From NCBI GenBank assembly GCA_963668015.2, contig CAXXCR010000020.1:1-38555 (forward strand): 38,555 bases of DNA. Direction: 5' to 3'. The notes below the pieces were generated by a model, which had not been told where the DNA came from, made no database searches, and worked only from the letters and a program-made list of their open reading frames with translations. Of the stretch, positions 1 through 10,650 are shown piece by piece (the first letter of the stretch is position 1; every line of letters starts with the position of its first letter). Position numbers and translations under genes: made by a program. This DNA comes from Ilyobacter_A sp963668015. Its GTDB lineage: Bacteria; Fusobacteriota; Fusobacteriia; Fusobacteriales; Fusobacteriaceae.

Positions 1-1137
1 AGCTGGTAGCTGAGTTTTTTCCCCTGTCCTACAGCTATCCTCTTTATCTTAAATGCGCCCTCTTCCTCTTCCAGCACCTTATAGTTCCCCCAAGGCCTAT
101 AATCCTGCACAGGGTATGCAGTCCTGATATCATTTCTGTCCTTCAAGGTACCCACAACATCCTTTACCTTTTGCGACTGGTCCTTTTTACATATCAAAAG
201 GGCGTCCCTGTTGTCCACAACTATGAGGTCCTCTACCCCTACAGCAGCAACAAGTTTCCCCTCTTCCGAGTGTATATAGTTGTTCTTTGAGTCGAAGGCT
301 ATGTTACCCTCTTCAAGTATATTGTTGTCATTGTCGCTTTCAAACACATCGCAGAAGGCATCAAAACTACCAAGATCATTCCAGCCGATACTGACAGGTA
401 CAACAGCCATATTTTGGCTCTTTTCCATTATACCGTAGTCTATGGAAGTCCCGTTTTCTATCTTGGAAAAGGCTTCACTGATACTATTGCTGGATGCAAA
501 TGCAGCGTGTACATCTCCTGCATGGGTCTTAACCTCGTTTACAAAAAGTTCAGAATCAAACATGAATATACCGCTGTTCCAGAAATACCCCTTCTCTATA
601 TACGACAGTGCCGTGTCATAGTCGGGTTTTTCTTTAAACTCTTTTACCCTGTAGCCGTTCAACTCCTAGCTCCCCGGAGATATGTATCCGTATCCCGTGT
701 TAGGCCCGTCGGGCTGTATCCCAAATGTTATTATATGATCTTTTGTGAGCTCCTGCGAGCTCTTCACAGACTCTGCAAACTCCTTTTCTTTAAGTATGCT
801 GTGGTCTGACGGGAACACCACTACAGAATCACGGCTGTTTTTGCTTATCTCGTGCACTCCTGCATAAATTGCAGGCAGTGTGTTCTTAGCCTCAGGCTCC
901 ACAAGTATGTTCGATTCACTGTACTTGTACCCGAACTCTTCCACTGCACCCATCACAAGGAACTTGTACTTTTCGTTTGTAACAACGTATATATCATCCA
1001 CATCCGCCAGAAGAAGACTTCTGTTAAACGTCTCCTGAAACAACGACGGCTTGTTTCTCTGCAGCTTTATAAACTGCTTCCCTGCTAAGTGGCCACAACC
1101 TGGTACCGCTCCCACCTGCTAAAATAATAACTTTCAT
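1..1137 (-). CDS. manC: Mannose-1-phosphate guanylyltransferase (ManC/CpsB type), 3'-partial, two frameshifts
   Basis: This enzyme makes GDP-mannose from mannose-1-phosphate and GTP for polysaccharide synthesis. The minus-strand ATG at 1137 opens with MKVIILAGGSGTRLWPLSRE, the nucleotidyltransferase signature. The frame is lost near 1085, just before KQFIKLQRNKPSLFQET, and again near 668 at YGYI. The other frame resumes with ELNGYRVKEFKEKPDYDTAL and runs through WNSGIFMF and SIGWNDLGSF. Near the edge the C-terminal cupin domain (type II phosphomannose isomerase-like) begins at DYRPWGNYKVLEEEEG and runs off the window. Both shifts are single-base, so sequence error is likelier than decay. It is the last visible gene of the polysaccharide locus. 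GDP-mannose may feed the glycosyltransferases upstream. Confidence 0.88.
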
Positions 1138-1254
1138 ATTTAATATATCCCCCTACTTTAATTCAGTTAATAGTTTATAACTAATAGATAATGGCTAAAA
1201 TCTTGAACCTATTTCTCTCAATAATCTATTAATCTCAATTATTTTTATAATTTT

Positions 1255-1312
1255 AAATTCTTAAATCTTAATTTCTTTAAAATTCTCAATTCTAAATTTT
1301 ACATTCTCCATT
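1255..1312. repeat. AT-rich AATTCTCAATT dispersed repeat
   Basis: A low-complexity run of AATTCTNAATT-type units sits between the four-helix-bundle gene and manC. Related runs lie at about 1712-1746, 3805-3842, 15932-15972 and 17527-17572. In most cases they sit immediately 3' of a minus-strand gene. No coding or RNA function is visible. Confidence 0.5.
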
Positions 1313-1315
1313 GCT

Positions 1316-1669
1316 TTAAAGTCTTTCCCTGCTAGTCTTAACTATCTTCACAAGTATCATTATAATCTCATCTATTTCAAGTAAAAGCTTTTTACTTTTT
1401 TCACCAGAAATATACTCTGTCCTCTCCAGTAGCTCTAACCAATATTTACTTTCCCTAGCTTCTTTTAATGCTATATTCATCTTTGAAATAAAGTCTCTTT
1501 TGCTTTGCCCCTCAACAGCTTCATTTATATTTGCTCCAATACTGGTTCCAGATCTTAAAAGCTGTTTTGACAACACATACTCCCTTTTTTCAGAAACTAA
1601 ACATTTGTATAAATTTACTATTCTAACTGAGAATTCAAAACTCTTTTCTACTATAATATTTCTCTTCAT
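1316..1669 (-). CDS. Four-helix bundle protein (23S rRNA intervening-sequence protein family)
   Basis: This 117-aa helical protein matches from memory the family formerly called S23 or 23S rRNA intervening-sequence protein (TIGR02436). Typical features are LLRSGTSIGANINEAVEGQS around residues 38-57, followed by FISKMNIALKEARESKYWL. A GGGGTGATGC ribosome-binding site precedes the ATG at 1669. The cellular role of chromosomal members outside rRNA is not established. It sits alone between galU and manC, flanked by AT-rich repeats, which suggests an insertion rather than a pathway gene. Confidence 0.85.
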   Translation of the reverse strand: MKRNIIVEKSFEFSVRIVNLYKCLVSEKREYVLSKQLLRSGTSIGANINEAVEGQSKRDFISKMNIALKEARESKYWLELLERTEYISGEKSKKLLLEIDEIIMILVKIVKTSRERL

Positions 1670-1705
1670 AGCATCACCCCAAACTAATCTCTCTAATTAT
1701 AGATT

Positions 1706-2606
1706 TTAGTCTTTAATTGTCAATTCTCCATTCTCAATTTTCAATTCATCTAAATATTTCTTCAACTCACCCGCTATTTCATCATGTCTAAGTCCAAACT
1801 CTATATTTGCCTTTAAAAGACCCAGCTTGTTTCCTATGTCGTACCTTTTACCCTCGAAGTCGTATGCGAGTACCTTGTCCCCCGACTTTATCATTTCAAG
1901 TATAGAATCCGTTAACTGGATCTCTCCCCCTTTTCCTGGCTTGCCGTTCTCCAGATAATGAAAAATCTGAGGCTCCAGTATATATCTACCAAGGCAGGCT
2001 AATTTTGAAGGCGCCTCCTCAACACTCGGCTTCTCAATGAAATCCTCCATAGTCACAGTCTTATCATCCAGAACTTTCCCAGGTGCAGCTATTCCGTACT
2101 TGGATACATCCGATTCCACAACCTCCTGCACACCTATTATGCTGCCGCCCTTATATTTTTCTCTTACCTCTACCATCTGCTTTATAACAGGCTTTTCACT
2201 ATGCACTATGTCATCTCCAAGAACCACCGCAAATGGCTCATTCCCTATGTGGTGCTTGGCAGCAAGTATGGCGTGCCCAAGCCCTAGAGGCTCCTTCTGC
2301 CTTATGAAATAGATATTCGCCAGCTCAGATATCTCTCTCACCATCTTGAGCATATTATCTTTCCCTTTTTTCCCCAGGGTGTCTTCCAGCTCGTACGAGT
2401 AGTCAAAGTGATCCTCTAAAGAGTACTTGTTTCTCCCAGTTATTATTGTTATATCATCTATTCCAGACTTTACAAGCTCCTCCACTATATATTGTATAGA
2501 CGGCTTGTCCACCACAGTGAGCATCTCCTTAGGTTGCGCCTTTGTGGCAGGTAGTACCCTAGTTCCAAGTCCTGCTGCTGGTTATAACTGCTTTTCTTAT
2601 TTTCAT
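1706..2606 (-). CDS. galU: UTP-glucose-1-phosphate uridylyltransferase, one frameshift near the N-terminus
   Basis: GalU makes UDP-glucose, the precursor for both Ugd and GalE next to it. The start is the ATG at 2606 (MKIRKAVIT) behind a GTGGGGG ribosome-binding site. A single-base shift near 2575 interrupts the nucleotide-binding loop; the next frame continues AGLGTRVLPATKAQPKEMLT. Downstream are GLGHAILAA, VVLGDDIV, IEKPSVEEAPS and GKRYDIGNKLGL, all typical of the family. Length is about 299 aa, slightly long, because the last dozen residues (KIENGELTIKD) are encoded by an AATTCTCAATT-type repeat. The shift is probably a sequence error because the remainder is well conserved. Confidence 0.93.
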
Positions 2607-2646
2607 TTATTTGCCCCCACTTTTACTTCAGTTAATAATTATAACG

Positions 2647-2684
2647 AATAGAGAATAGTTAAAATCTTTTTTCTATTCTCTATT
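2647..2684. repeat. 12-bp perfect inverted repeat (AATAGAGAATAG arms)
   Basis: AATAGAGAATAG at 2647-2658 is perfectly inverted at 2673-2684 with a 14-nt spacer, between galE and galU. No T-run follows on either side, so it is not a canonical terminator. A related TAACTATTCTCTATT sequence lies near 27962. It may act as a 3' RNA stabiliser or be a remnant of a small dispersed element. Confidence 0.5.
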
Positions 2685-2720
2685 ATCTGTAATCTATTTC
2701 ATTATTTTCTATTAACTATC

Positions 2721-3731
2721 TTATTCATATCCATTAGGATTTTTGCTCTGCCATCTCCAGGAATCCCTGCACATATCTTCCAATGTCTTTTGCGCTTTCC
2801 AATTTAATAGTTTCTCCGCTTTGCTAGCATCAGCATAACATATTCCTATGTCTCCAGGCCTTCTATCTGTCACCAAATATGGTATCTTTACTTCATTGGC
2901 ACTCTGAAAATTATTGACTACATCTAAGACGCTATATCCATTCCCCGTACCAAGATTTATAGCTTCCACACCCATCTTATTAACAATGTACTCCAACGCC
3001 TTCGCATGACCTTTTGCCAGATCAACCACGTGTATATAATCCCTAACTCCTGTCCCGTCAGGAGTGTCGTAATCACTTCCAAATATACTCAATTTTTCTC
3101 TTTGCCCGATAGCTACCTGAGTTATATATGGCATAAGGTTATTAGGAATCGCAGTTGAATCTTCACCTATCATACCAGATTCATGTGCCCCTATTGGATT
3201 AAAATATCTCAATAATGCAATACTCCAGTCACTGTCTGATATGTGTACATCTCTTAATATCTGCTCTATCATCATTTTTGTACTTCCATAAGGATTTGTA
3301 GTACTTAAAGGAAGTTCCTCTTTCAATGGTGATATATTATTCATCCCATACACAGTGGCAGATGAACTAAAGACTATGTTCTTCACATTATACTTATTCA
3401 TAAGATCACACAAAATTAGTGTAGAAGTAATATTGTTATGATAATAATTTACTGGCATAGACACCGACTCTCCAACAGCTTTGAGTCCTGCAAAATGAAT
3501 CACCGCATCAATTCGGTTATCAATAAATACCTTCTCAAGATTATCTCTGTCTAAGAGATCCATTTCATAAAATTTAAATTTTTTTCCGGAAATTTCTCTG
3601 ATTCTGTTCAGCACTTCCGGCTTGCTGTTGCAAAAGTTATCCACAATAATAATATTATGATCTAATTTTAAAAGCTCAACGACAGTATGACTACCTATGT
3701 AACCAGCACCACCTGTTACCAATATATTCAA
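2721..3731 (-). CDS. galE: UDP-glucose 4-epimerase
   Basis: This 336-aa short-chain dehydrogenase/reductase interconverts UDP-glucose and UDP-galactose using bound NAD. The N-terminal Rossmann motif is MNILVTGGAGYIGSHTVVEL. The catalytic pair is YGSTK (Tyr-x-x-x-Lys) near residue 148, preceded by the FSSSATVYG serine region. Further family motifs are RYFNPIGAH, GTGVRDYIHVVDLA and RRPGDIG. It is full length and uninterrupted. Its ribosome-binding site is a run of seven G residues just upstream. Gene order places it between ugd and galU, so the three share UDP-glucose. Confidence 0.96.
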   Translation of the reverse strand: MNILVTGGAGYIGSHTVVELLKLDHNIIIVDNFCNSKPEVLNRIREISGKKFKFYEMDLLDRDNLEKVFIDNRIDAVIHFAGLKAVGESVSMPVNYYHNNITSTLILCDLMNKYNVKNIVFSSSATVYGMNNISPLKEELPLSTTNPYGSTKMMIEQILRDVHISDSDWSIALLRYFNPIGAHESGMIGEDSTAIPNNLMPYITQVAIGQREKLSIFGSDYDTPDGTGVRDYIHVVDLAKGHAKALEYIVNKMGVEAINLGTGNGYSVLDVVNNFQSANEVKIPYLVTDRRPGDIGICYADASKAEKLLNWKAQKTLEDMCRDSWRWQSKNPNGYE

Positions 3732-3846
3732 AAGTTACCCCCCCAAAAAAAAATCAATTAAAAATTTAGTATTGAGACTTAATAATTATTTTTTGAATTT
3801 TTCTTTTAATCTTTAAATTCTGCATTGTGAATTATAAATTCTCCCT

Positions 3847-5016
3847 CTAATCTCTCTTATAAAGATCCCTCGTATAAACTTTATCTTCCACTCCAACCAA
3901 TGCATCACAAAGCCTGTTGGTAACTATTACATCTGAAGTAGTTTTAAATTCATCTAACTCGCCTAATAACTTTAGAATTAAAAAACGTTTCCTCTTTAAG
4001 CGCCGGTTCATAAACCACTACCTCTATCCCCTTGGCTTTTATCCTCTTCATTATTCCCTGTACCGCCGAGTCCCTAAAATTGTCTGAATCTGTCTTCATT
4101 GTTAATCTGTATATTCCAACAGTTTTAGGTTTTCTTGCTATGATCATATCAGCTATGTGATCTTTTCTTGTCGTATTGGCATCAACTATGGCACCTATTA
4201 TATTGTTCGGTACATCGTCATAGTTTGCTCTCAACTGCTTAGTGTCTTTTGGCAGACAATAACCACCATAACCAAAGGAAGGGTTATTATAGTGTGTTCC
4301 TATCCTAGGGTCCAGCCCCACACCTTCTATAATCTGCTTAGAGTCCAATTCCCTGTGCTCAGCATAGGTATCCAGCTCATTGAAATATGCAACCCTCATC
4401 GCTAAATATGTATTGGAGAAAAGCTTTACCGCCTCTGCCTCTGTGGAGTTTGTAAACAGCACTGGGATATCATCTTTAATAGCCCCCTGTGCTAATAAAT
4501 TTGCAAATTTCTCGGCTCTCTCTGATTTTTCACCTACTATTATTCTTGACGGATGTAAATTATCATAAAGGTGCCTTTCCTTCTCTTAAAAACTCCGGTG
4601 AGAAAATAATGTTGTCTGTCTCAAACATCTCTCTAACTTTTTTCAGTATATCCTACAGGCACCGTTGATTTGACAATCATGGTTGCTTCCGGATTGATAG
4701 CTAATACATTTGCTATAACAGCCTCCACAGTTCTTGTATTAAAATAATTCTTTTCCGGATCGTAATTTGTAGGCGTAGATATGATCACATATTCTGCATC
4801 TTCATATGCCTTGTAAGCATCTGTTGTAGCCACCAAATTTAATTCTTTATTGGCCAAAAAATCCTCTATCTCTACATCCACTATCGGCGACTTCTTATTG
4901 TTTATCATGTCTACTTTTTCCTGTATAACATATAGTGCAACCACTTCATTGTGCTGCGCCAGTAAAATCGCATTTGATAGTCCCACATACCCCGTTCCTG
5001 CTACACATATTTTCAT
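3847..5016 (-). CDS. ugd: UDP-glucose 6-dehydrogenase, three frameshifts
   Basis: Ugd oxidises UDP-glucose to UDP-glucuronate with two NAD. The ATG at 5016 gives MKICVAGTGYVGLSNAILLA (Rossmann loop). STPTNYDPEKNYFNT and IVKSTVPVGYTEK follow before the first shift near 4640. The next frame gives FSPEFLREGKAPL and is broken near 4572. It continues LYDNLHPSRIIVGEKSERAE into GVGLDPRIGTHYNNPSFG and the catalytic-cysteine motif GGYCLPKDTKQL. A last shift near 3955 precedes the tail TSDVIVTNRL and VYTRDLYKRD, stop at 3847. Total length is about 388 aa, as expected for the short bacterial enzymes. All family motifs are intact, so the breaks are probably single-base errors. Confidence 0.92.
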
Positions 5017-5039
5017 TACTTTATCCTCCCTTAAACTAA

Positions 5040-5179
5040 TTTTTTAATATATTTCATAGGTTAGTTTCTGATTTTTTCCAAAAAGAAAAAGGCCTACAGC
5101 CTGATTCTTAAAGCTTTTTTGTCGCAGTATTTTACAGATTAAAGCCTTTTCTTTAGTCACGAATTAACACTAATTTCTT
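5040..5179. other. Intergenic gap between wzx and ugd with repeat remnant
   Basis: On the minus strand a small AGGC/GCCT stem is followed by T-rich sequence near 5080-5096, a weak terminator candidate. A GTCACGAATTAACAC remnant of the CACGAAT repeat family lies near 5155. Nothing coding is visible. Confidence 0.3.
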
Positions 5180-6448
5180 TTAATTTTTGAAACTTTTATA
5201 AAGATAAATATTTCCAATTATACTTGAAATTATATATATTACTACAGTACTTATCGCTGCTCCAATACTTCCATACTCTTTTATTAGTATGATATTCAAA
5301 ATGATATTAAGAATACCGCATATGAGAGTATTATAAAAGTTAGAGTTTAGTTTCTCAATACTTGCCATCGTATACCCTGCTGGAATTTTTAAAGGTTGCT
5401 GTTATAAAATATCCTAAAGATAGCAATTTAAAGATATTAACAGAATCACTGTATTCACTACCAAATAAAATATTAACTATCGGGGTTAGAGAATATAAAC
5501 AAGAATAAAGATATGAATAAATTTATTATTCCTGTTATTCCTATTAGTTTTTTATAGTTACTGTATATATATTTCTTATCATGACTTTTCTTAGCAAAAG
5601 TACGGATACAAGAAACTCATAAATGTATGGGGAATAAAGGTTAGTGCAAAAGGGATTAAAGTAGCAGTCTTATACGAAGCCAGCACTAGTTGATCTCCCA
5701 CAATCATTCCTACAAAAAATATATCTAATATGATAAGTAATTTTGATGTTGAATTATTTATCAATGATAATAAAGAAAACTTCCAGATTTTCTTCTTTAT
5801 GTCCTTACCGAGGTTACCTATTTGAGAATAACCTATTAAGAACTCCTTTATATACCTAACTCCATAGAATAGTGCAATAATATTTCCAAGATACTTTCCT
5901 GCTATTACTCCCTTTACTCCTAATGACCATCCACCTATTACCATTAATGATAATGAAGAAATTGCGTTTATGTTAGATTGTAACGCTACTTCTTTATTTT
6001 TAAAATCTACTCTATTTTTTAGCTGTATTAATTCAATAAGTATATTTGTAAGAGGGTATAAGCACATCATAGAAAAATAAACCCTTGCTTCTTGAATTTT
6101 AAAGGCTCCAGCTTTTGAATAAATTATAACCATAAAAGCAATTAATATACTTGATAATACTGAAACTGTATAAGTAAACTTTAATATTCTATTTTTTTCT
6201 TTCTCACAAGTACTCTTGCTTCCAAACTGTAAAAAACTGATAGTCATTCCAAAACCATTAGTCATTAAAAAAAATGCCAGTATATTTTGGGCATAACTAA
6301 ACAACCCAAAGTCACTCTTACTTAGTACTCTGACCAAGAAGATTCCTGAGCAAAATTGAACTATTTTATTTAACATGGTTGAACTAAATATATGAAAAAA
6401 ACCTCTTTCCTTTAGTAGGCTTATATTTTTCTTAGCTGTAACTATCAT
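5180..6448 (-). CDS. Polysaccharide flippase (Wzx/MOP family), three frameshifts
   Basis: An integral membrane protein of the MATE/MOP flippase class, expected to move undecaprenyl-linked repeat units across the inner membrane. The first 285 residues, from the ATG at 6448, are highly hydrophobic with several helices and include SKSDFGLFSYAQNILAFFLM, typical of Wzx N-termini. The frame is lost near 5605 after FMSFLYPYF, resumes AKKSHDKKYIYSNYKKLIG, shifts again near 5482 at a CCCC run, and again near 5392 at an A5 run. The last segment (GYTMASIEKLNSNFYNTLIC) ends at 5180. Combined length is about 420 aa, normal for the family. The start lies 4 nt after the stop of the acetyltransferase upstream, so translation is probably coupled. 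Confidence 0.87.
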
Positions 6449-6452
6449 TTTC

Positions 6453-7013
6453 TCACCTTTTTGACCCTTTATTTTCTTTCCTATTTTTTACTATTCTTCC
6501 TGGATTTCCAACTACGACTGAGAAAGGAGGAATGTCTTTAGTAACTACTGTTCCTGCGCCTAATATGCTCCCCCTCCCTATTGTTAATCCTGGCAATATT
6601 ATTACTCTTGTTCCTATCCAAACATCATCTTCTATTGTTACTGGTTTGGTTTCAGTCATACCTTGAGCAATCATAGGAATTTTTATACTTGAAGTTTTAT
6701 GGTTTTTCTGTGTAAATTAGAACTTCCGGACCCATCATAACATTATTTCCTATTGTTACCATTTTTTGCAATTTACAGTTAATTCCAATTCCGGAGTTAT
6801 CACCAATTTTTATCTTGTTATTTATACGAGCTCCTTTTTCTATATTAACATTTTTCCCCATACATTCTAATATGTTTTTAGCTAAATAATTCCTAATATA
6901 CTTAAAAAAATATAAATTCTTATTTTTCTACCCAAAATATTAATTTTTATATGAGAAATAGGTAACTTAACTGCAATTAAATTATAAATTATTTGACTAA
7001 TTTTTTTCTTCAA
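6453..7013 (-). CDS. Hexapeptide-repeat acetyltransferase (left-handed beta-helix), two frameshifts
   Basis: A likely O-acetyltransferase decorating the polysaccharide. The start is probably the TTG at 7013 behind GAGGTGA; no better ATG is available. The reading frame shifts near 6905 and again near 6705 but the pieces join into a ~186-aa LbH protein. Segments seen include NVNIEKGARINNKIKIGDNS, VTIGNNVMMGPEVLIYT, and the C-terminal VTIEDDVWIGTRVIILPG, GAGTVVTKDIPPFSVVVGNP. This is the classic WbbJ/CysE-like acyltransferase C-terminus. The acceptor sugar cannot be predicted. Confidence 0.83.
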
Positions 7014-7054
7014 AAAATCACCTCATTTCAAATTTCCTTTTAATTCATAAACTA

Positions 7055-8251
7055 TTATTTTTTGTAATTATAAATTGATCCTTCTATAATTTCTAACTCC
7101 AATTCTTTACAGGTTTTCCAAGAAAATTTTCTAAGTGATTTATTTTTTCTTGTTTTGTTCTCTTCTTTCATTATTTTTATTACTTTTTCTGACATATTAA
7201 TTTCTAAATCTCCATCATTTTGAACTACATATTCAGATAATAATACCTCTGAAAACACCACCAACATCTGTAGCAACTACTTTTGTACCACAAGATTCAG
7301 CTTCTAAAATAATTAAAGGGAGCCCTTCATTTCGACTTGGAAGAATTAGAACATCTAAAATATTTAAATAGTTAACCATTTCTTCAGAACTTAGACGCCC
7401 TAAAAACTTGTAATTAAGCGAAAGTTGATCTAGTTGATGCTCTACATTTCCTTTAAGGTCTCCATCACCTGCTAATAGAAATTGAACTTTATTAAAAAAC
7501 TTTTTATTTATTTCATTAAATATCTCTGGAATTCTATCAACTCCTTTTACTTTAAAAAAAATTTCCTGCATAACCAACTAATTTGACTTCCCTACTTATT
7601 TTTAATTCATCCTTGTAATTTATAATTTCTAATTCTGACTTCCTTTTAAAAAAATCAAAATCAACACCATTATAAACAACTTTATTTTTTTCATGAACTT
7701 CATATATTTTTTCAGCTTCACTCTTTAATTTTTCACTGACAAAAAATGTTAAATTCGGAATCTTTAAGTACTTTCACTACCCGCTTTTTCTCTCTAGAGC
7801 TTTGAGCAGCATTAATGTCACTTCCATGTGCTGTAACAACATAAGGCTTTTTTAGTATCTTTTTAATTATATTTGCATAGTATCCTTGTCTTTCTACCCA
7901 ATGGGCTGAAATAATGTCTGTGTTTTTCATTTTTTCTTTATTCTTTAATATTGAAAAGGCAAAAATTATATTTTCCAGACCTAACTTTCTTAAAGTTTCA
8001 GCCCATAAATTTCTTTTAATATATATATATTCATAACTTAATTTATCTAAAACAAATTTACTTCCCACTTTTTCAATTATCGGTTTATTTAAAAGCTTTT
8101 TTATATATTTTACTAAGCCACAATCATAATATCTTACAGAATACTGAACTGTCGAAGCTTTATCTTGCATATTTAATATCCTATTATGAGTTGAATAAAA
8201 TAAACCCCCTCTTTTCAAATGATTCATAGAAACTATGTAACAAATTTTCAC
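7055..8251 (-). CDS. GT4-family glycosyltransferase, three frameshifts
   Basis: A retaining GT-B glycosyltransferase acting on the lipid-linked repeat unit. It starts at GTG 8251 (MKICYIVSMNHLKRGGLFYS) behind AGGAGG, overlapping the polymerase stop by 4 nt. The N-terminal domain contains YVVTAHGSDINAAQSSREKK. After a shift near 7745 come SEKLKSEAEKIYEV and VVYNGVDFDFFKRK. After another near 7570 come KGVDRIPEIFNEIN, LLAGDGDLKGNVE and the GT4 signature LPSRNEGLPLIILEAESCGT. A last shift near 7250 leads to SLRKFSWKTCKELE. About 398 aa in total, the usual size. Confidence 0.88.
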
Positions 8252-9678
8252 TTATTCCTCCTGATAATAATTCTTTTAATGTTAACTAAATTAGTATTTT
8301 TGAAGTAGTAATAAAATGATCCTGCTAAAAATATTCTAAAGTAATCTACTGGAAAAATACTTGGAAAATAATTTGATCTGGGGATTAAAAATACAGATGA
8401 AATGGTTGCTACTACTATTCCTCTCAAAACTATAGGATAATACATAAAGTTTTCCCCTAGATGCAATAATACAAACGTAAGTACTGATGAAAAAAATATT
8501 ATTCCTAAAAGTCCTCCTAAATCATACATCTCCAGAACATAATTTCCACCTGTTCCATTTCCATTTATAAATAGCTCTCTATTCAACTTAGCACTCAACT
8601 TATATTGTAAATTAACATTTTTAGAATTAATGATTTTATTATATGATTCAGGCGTCTGGCCTAATCCACTTTCTCCTGTAATACTAGAAAAAATAAAAGG
8701 GACTTTGTGCTCTTTAAATATATCTTCTCTCACTTTTAATAAAGCTATATATGCTCCAGTTCCACCTTGATCTTGAAAAAAATTTATAACCTTTTCTTTT
8801 AACGGTAGTGATCTTTCAACTCCCTTATGTCCTCTAAAATTTTTCATCTCTTGAGAAAAGATTATTAAAAAAACCCCTAGGCAAAGTACTTTAAATGTTT
8901 TCTTGAGGTCCAGTTTTATATTATAATTTGAACTTATATACCATAACCCTGCAAAGACTGCACCTATAAATATACTTCTTTGACCTCTTAAAGAAATTAC
9001 AAAGCTTTGAAAAATGAATAAAAAAGTTATTATCATTCCCTTTCTTTTTTCTTTAGGTATAAATATTAATAATAATACAATGCTTGTCTGAGAAAGATTT
9101 GATACTATATTTATAATACCATATGTATTTTTAATTCCGCTGAACCCCACCTTATATAAAGATTCATAACCATATTGAATCACATATTTTAAAACAGAAT
9201 ATTGGTTAATCATAAAAAATGGAAAAGTTAATACTGCAAAGGTAAATAAGACTCTTTCAACTTTATTTTGTAAATGAATTTTTGTCTTATTTTTTGACCC
9301 CTTTTTACGAGTCATTAAATAAAGTAAAATTCCTAAATTTATACTGAATATATTGACTAACAAAACATCATTTGTAAACTTTATTACTTCTTCAGAGTAT
9401 ATATATCTTATGAACCAACTTATATAAAGTCTTGTATCAAAAAACAAAGGAATAAGAACAAGCCTTCCGTATTGAAAAGTGAATAAAGTTATTAAAAATA
9501 ATGGCAATATATAGTTTCGCTTTGTTAATTTAAGACTAACAATAAAAGTTAGTAGAAATACTATTAAAATACTTGCCCAGTAAACTTCATTTTTTACTTC
9601 ATTAACATTAGTAAACAAAAAAGTCATTATTGATAATATAATCAAATAGATAGTAAAGTTCAACTCTTTGCGGTTCAT
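8248..9678 (-). CDS. O-antigen/oligosaccharide repeat-unit polymerase (Wzy-like)
   Basis: A 476-aa polytopic membrane protein with roughly a dozen predicted transmembrane helices and one long hydrophilic loop around residues 290-375 (for example FRGHKGVERSLPLKEKV). The C-terminal half includes NGNGTGGNYVLEMYDLGG, resembling oligosaccharide repeat-unit polymerases. Sequence conservation in this class is low, so the call rests on topology and on its place between glycosyltransferases and a flippase. It is uninterrupted, very AT-rich, and its stop overlaps the GTG of the GT4 gene. Confidence 0.8.
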   Translation of the reverse strand: MNRKELNFTIYLIILSIMTFLFTNVNEVKNEVYWASILIVFLLTFIVSLKLTKRNYILPLFLITLFTFQYGRLVLIPLFFDTRLYISWFIRYIYSEEVIKFTNDVLLVNIFSINLGILLYLMTRKKGSKNKTKIHLQNKVERVLFTFAVLTFPFFMINQYSVLKYVIQYGYESLYKVGFSGIKNTYGIINIVSNLSQTSIVLLLIFIPKEKRKGMIITFLFIFQSFVISLRGQRSIFIGAVFAGLWYISSNYNIKLDLKKTFKVLCLGVFLIIFSQEMKNFRGHKGVERSLPLKEKVINFFQDQGGTGAYIALLKVREDIFKEHKVPFIFSSITGESGLGQTPESYNKIINSKNVNLQYKLSAKLNRELFINGNGTGGNYVLEMYDLGGLLGIIFFSSVLTFVLLHLGENFMYYPIVLRGIVVATISSVFLIPRSNYFPSIFPVDYFRIFLAGSFYYYFKNTNLVNIKRIIIRRNK

Positions 9679-9711
9679 TATTTCTCCCTCTTCATTTTTA
9701 TTAACATTAAG

Positions 9712-10629
9712 TTAATCGCTGCATTTCAGAAACTTTTTTGTCTCTTTATTAACTTGATATTCTTCTATCAACTTACAAGGATTTACAAGCATCTCATAGT
9801 ATCTCGTTGGAATTATCTTATACCTTTTTTTAAGAATAGTTTTTAACATATTCAAGTCAGTATATTTTTTATTTACTAAAAATTTTAGCATTGGAATTTC
9901 ATATTTCTTCATCCCTTTTTCCCTCAAAAATTCATTAAAATCTATAGCAGCAAAATATCTTGATTTAAAACTATCTTTTGACATGGTTGTTGTTAAAGTG
10001 TTTGAATCTTTAGTTATACAGTAAACCTCTTCATTATACACCATTATTTTTTCAGCATAGTACCCTGTTTTAAGAGAAAAATTTATATCATTTGAAGCAA
10101 TAATTTCATCAAACTTTATATCATATTTATCTATTAAGTCTCTCTTTATTAACTTACTCCAAGGTCCATGCCAATGATACCTTAACTTCTCTTCGTCTTC
10201 TCTTTTATAATAATCCACTATTAAATTTTTATACCATATATGCCTACTTGCCTTATGTTTACTTCCTTCATACTGACTAGTTGGTAAAAAGTATACAATA
10301 TCAAACTTCTCATCGATAGTTTTATCAATTTTTTCGAATGCATTAGTCAGAAAAAAATCATCGGCATCTGCAAACATTAACCATTCCCCTTGAGCAACTT
10401 TTATTCCTATATTTCTTGAAGCCCCAGCACCTTTTATGCCACTTGTATTTTTATAAAATTTAACTTTTGGAAATATTACTTTTAATTCTTTTAGCATTAT
10501 ATTATTCACACTATTGTCATCCACTACAATAATTTCTATTTTTTCACATACTTTTATACTTTCTAACAATCTTTTTAATTTTTGGAAAGAATTATAATGC
10601 GGAATAATTATACTTAATTTTTTAATCAT
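9712..10629 (-). CDS. GT2-family glycosyltransferase
   Basis: A 305-aa GT-A fold, inverting family 2 glycosyltransferase. The N-terminus reads LSIIIPHYNSFQKLKRLLES, followed by IEIIVVDDNSVN, GAGASRNIGIKVAQGEWLMF and the metal-binding ADADDFF near residue 90. WHGPWSKLIKRDLI in the middle matches common Wbb/Eps GT2 members. It is uninterrupted with an AAAGAGG ribosome-binding site. Donor and acceptor cannot be deduced. Confidence 0.9.
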   Translation of the reverse strand: MIKKLSIIIPHYNSFQKLKRLLESIKVCEKIEIIVVDDNSVNNIMLKELKVIFPKVKFYKNTSGIKGAGASRNIGIKVAQGEWLMFADADDFFLTNAFEKIDKTIDEKFDIVYFLPTSQYEGSKHKASRHIWYKNLIVDYYKREDEEKLRYHWHGPWSKLIKRDLIDKYDIKFDEIIASNDINFSLKTGYYAEKIMVYNEEVYCITKDSNTLTTTMSKDSFKSRYFAAIDFNEFLREKGMKKYEIPMLKFLVNKKYTDLNMLKTILKKRYKIIPTRYYEMLVNPCKLIEEYQVNKETKKFLKCSD

Positions 10630-10650
10630 AAAAACCTCTTTTCATCATCA

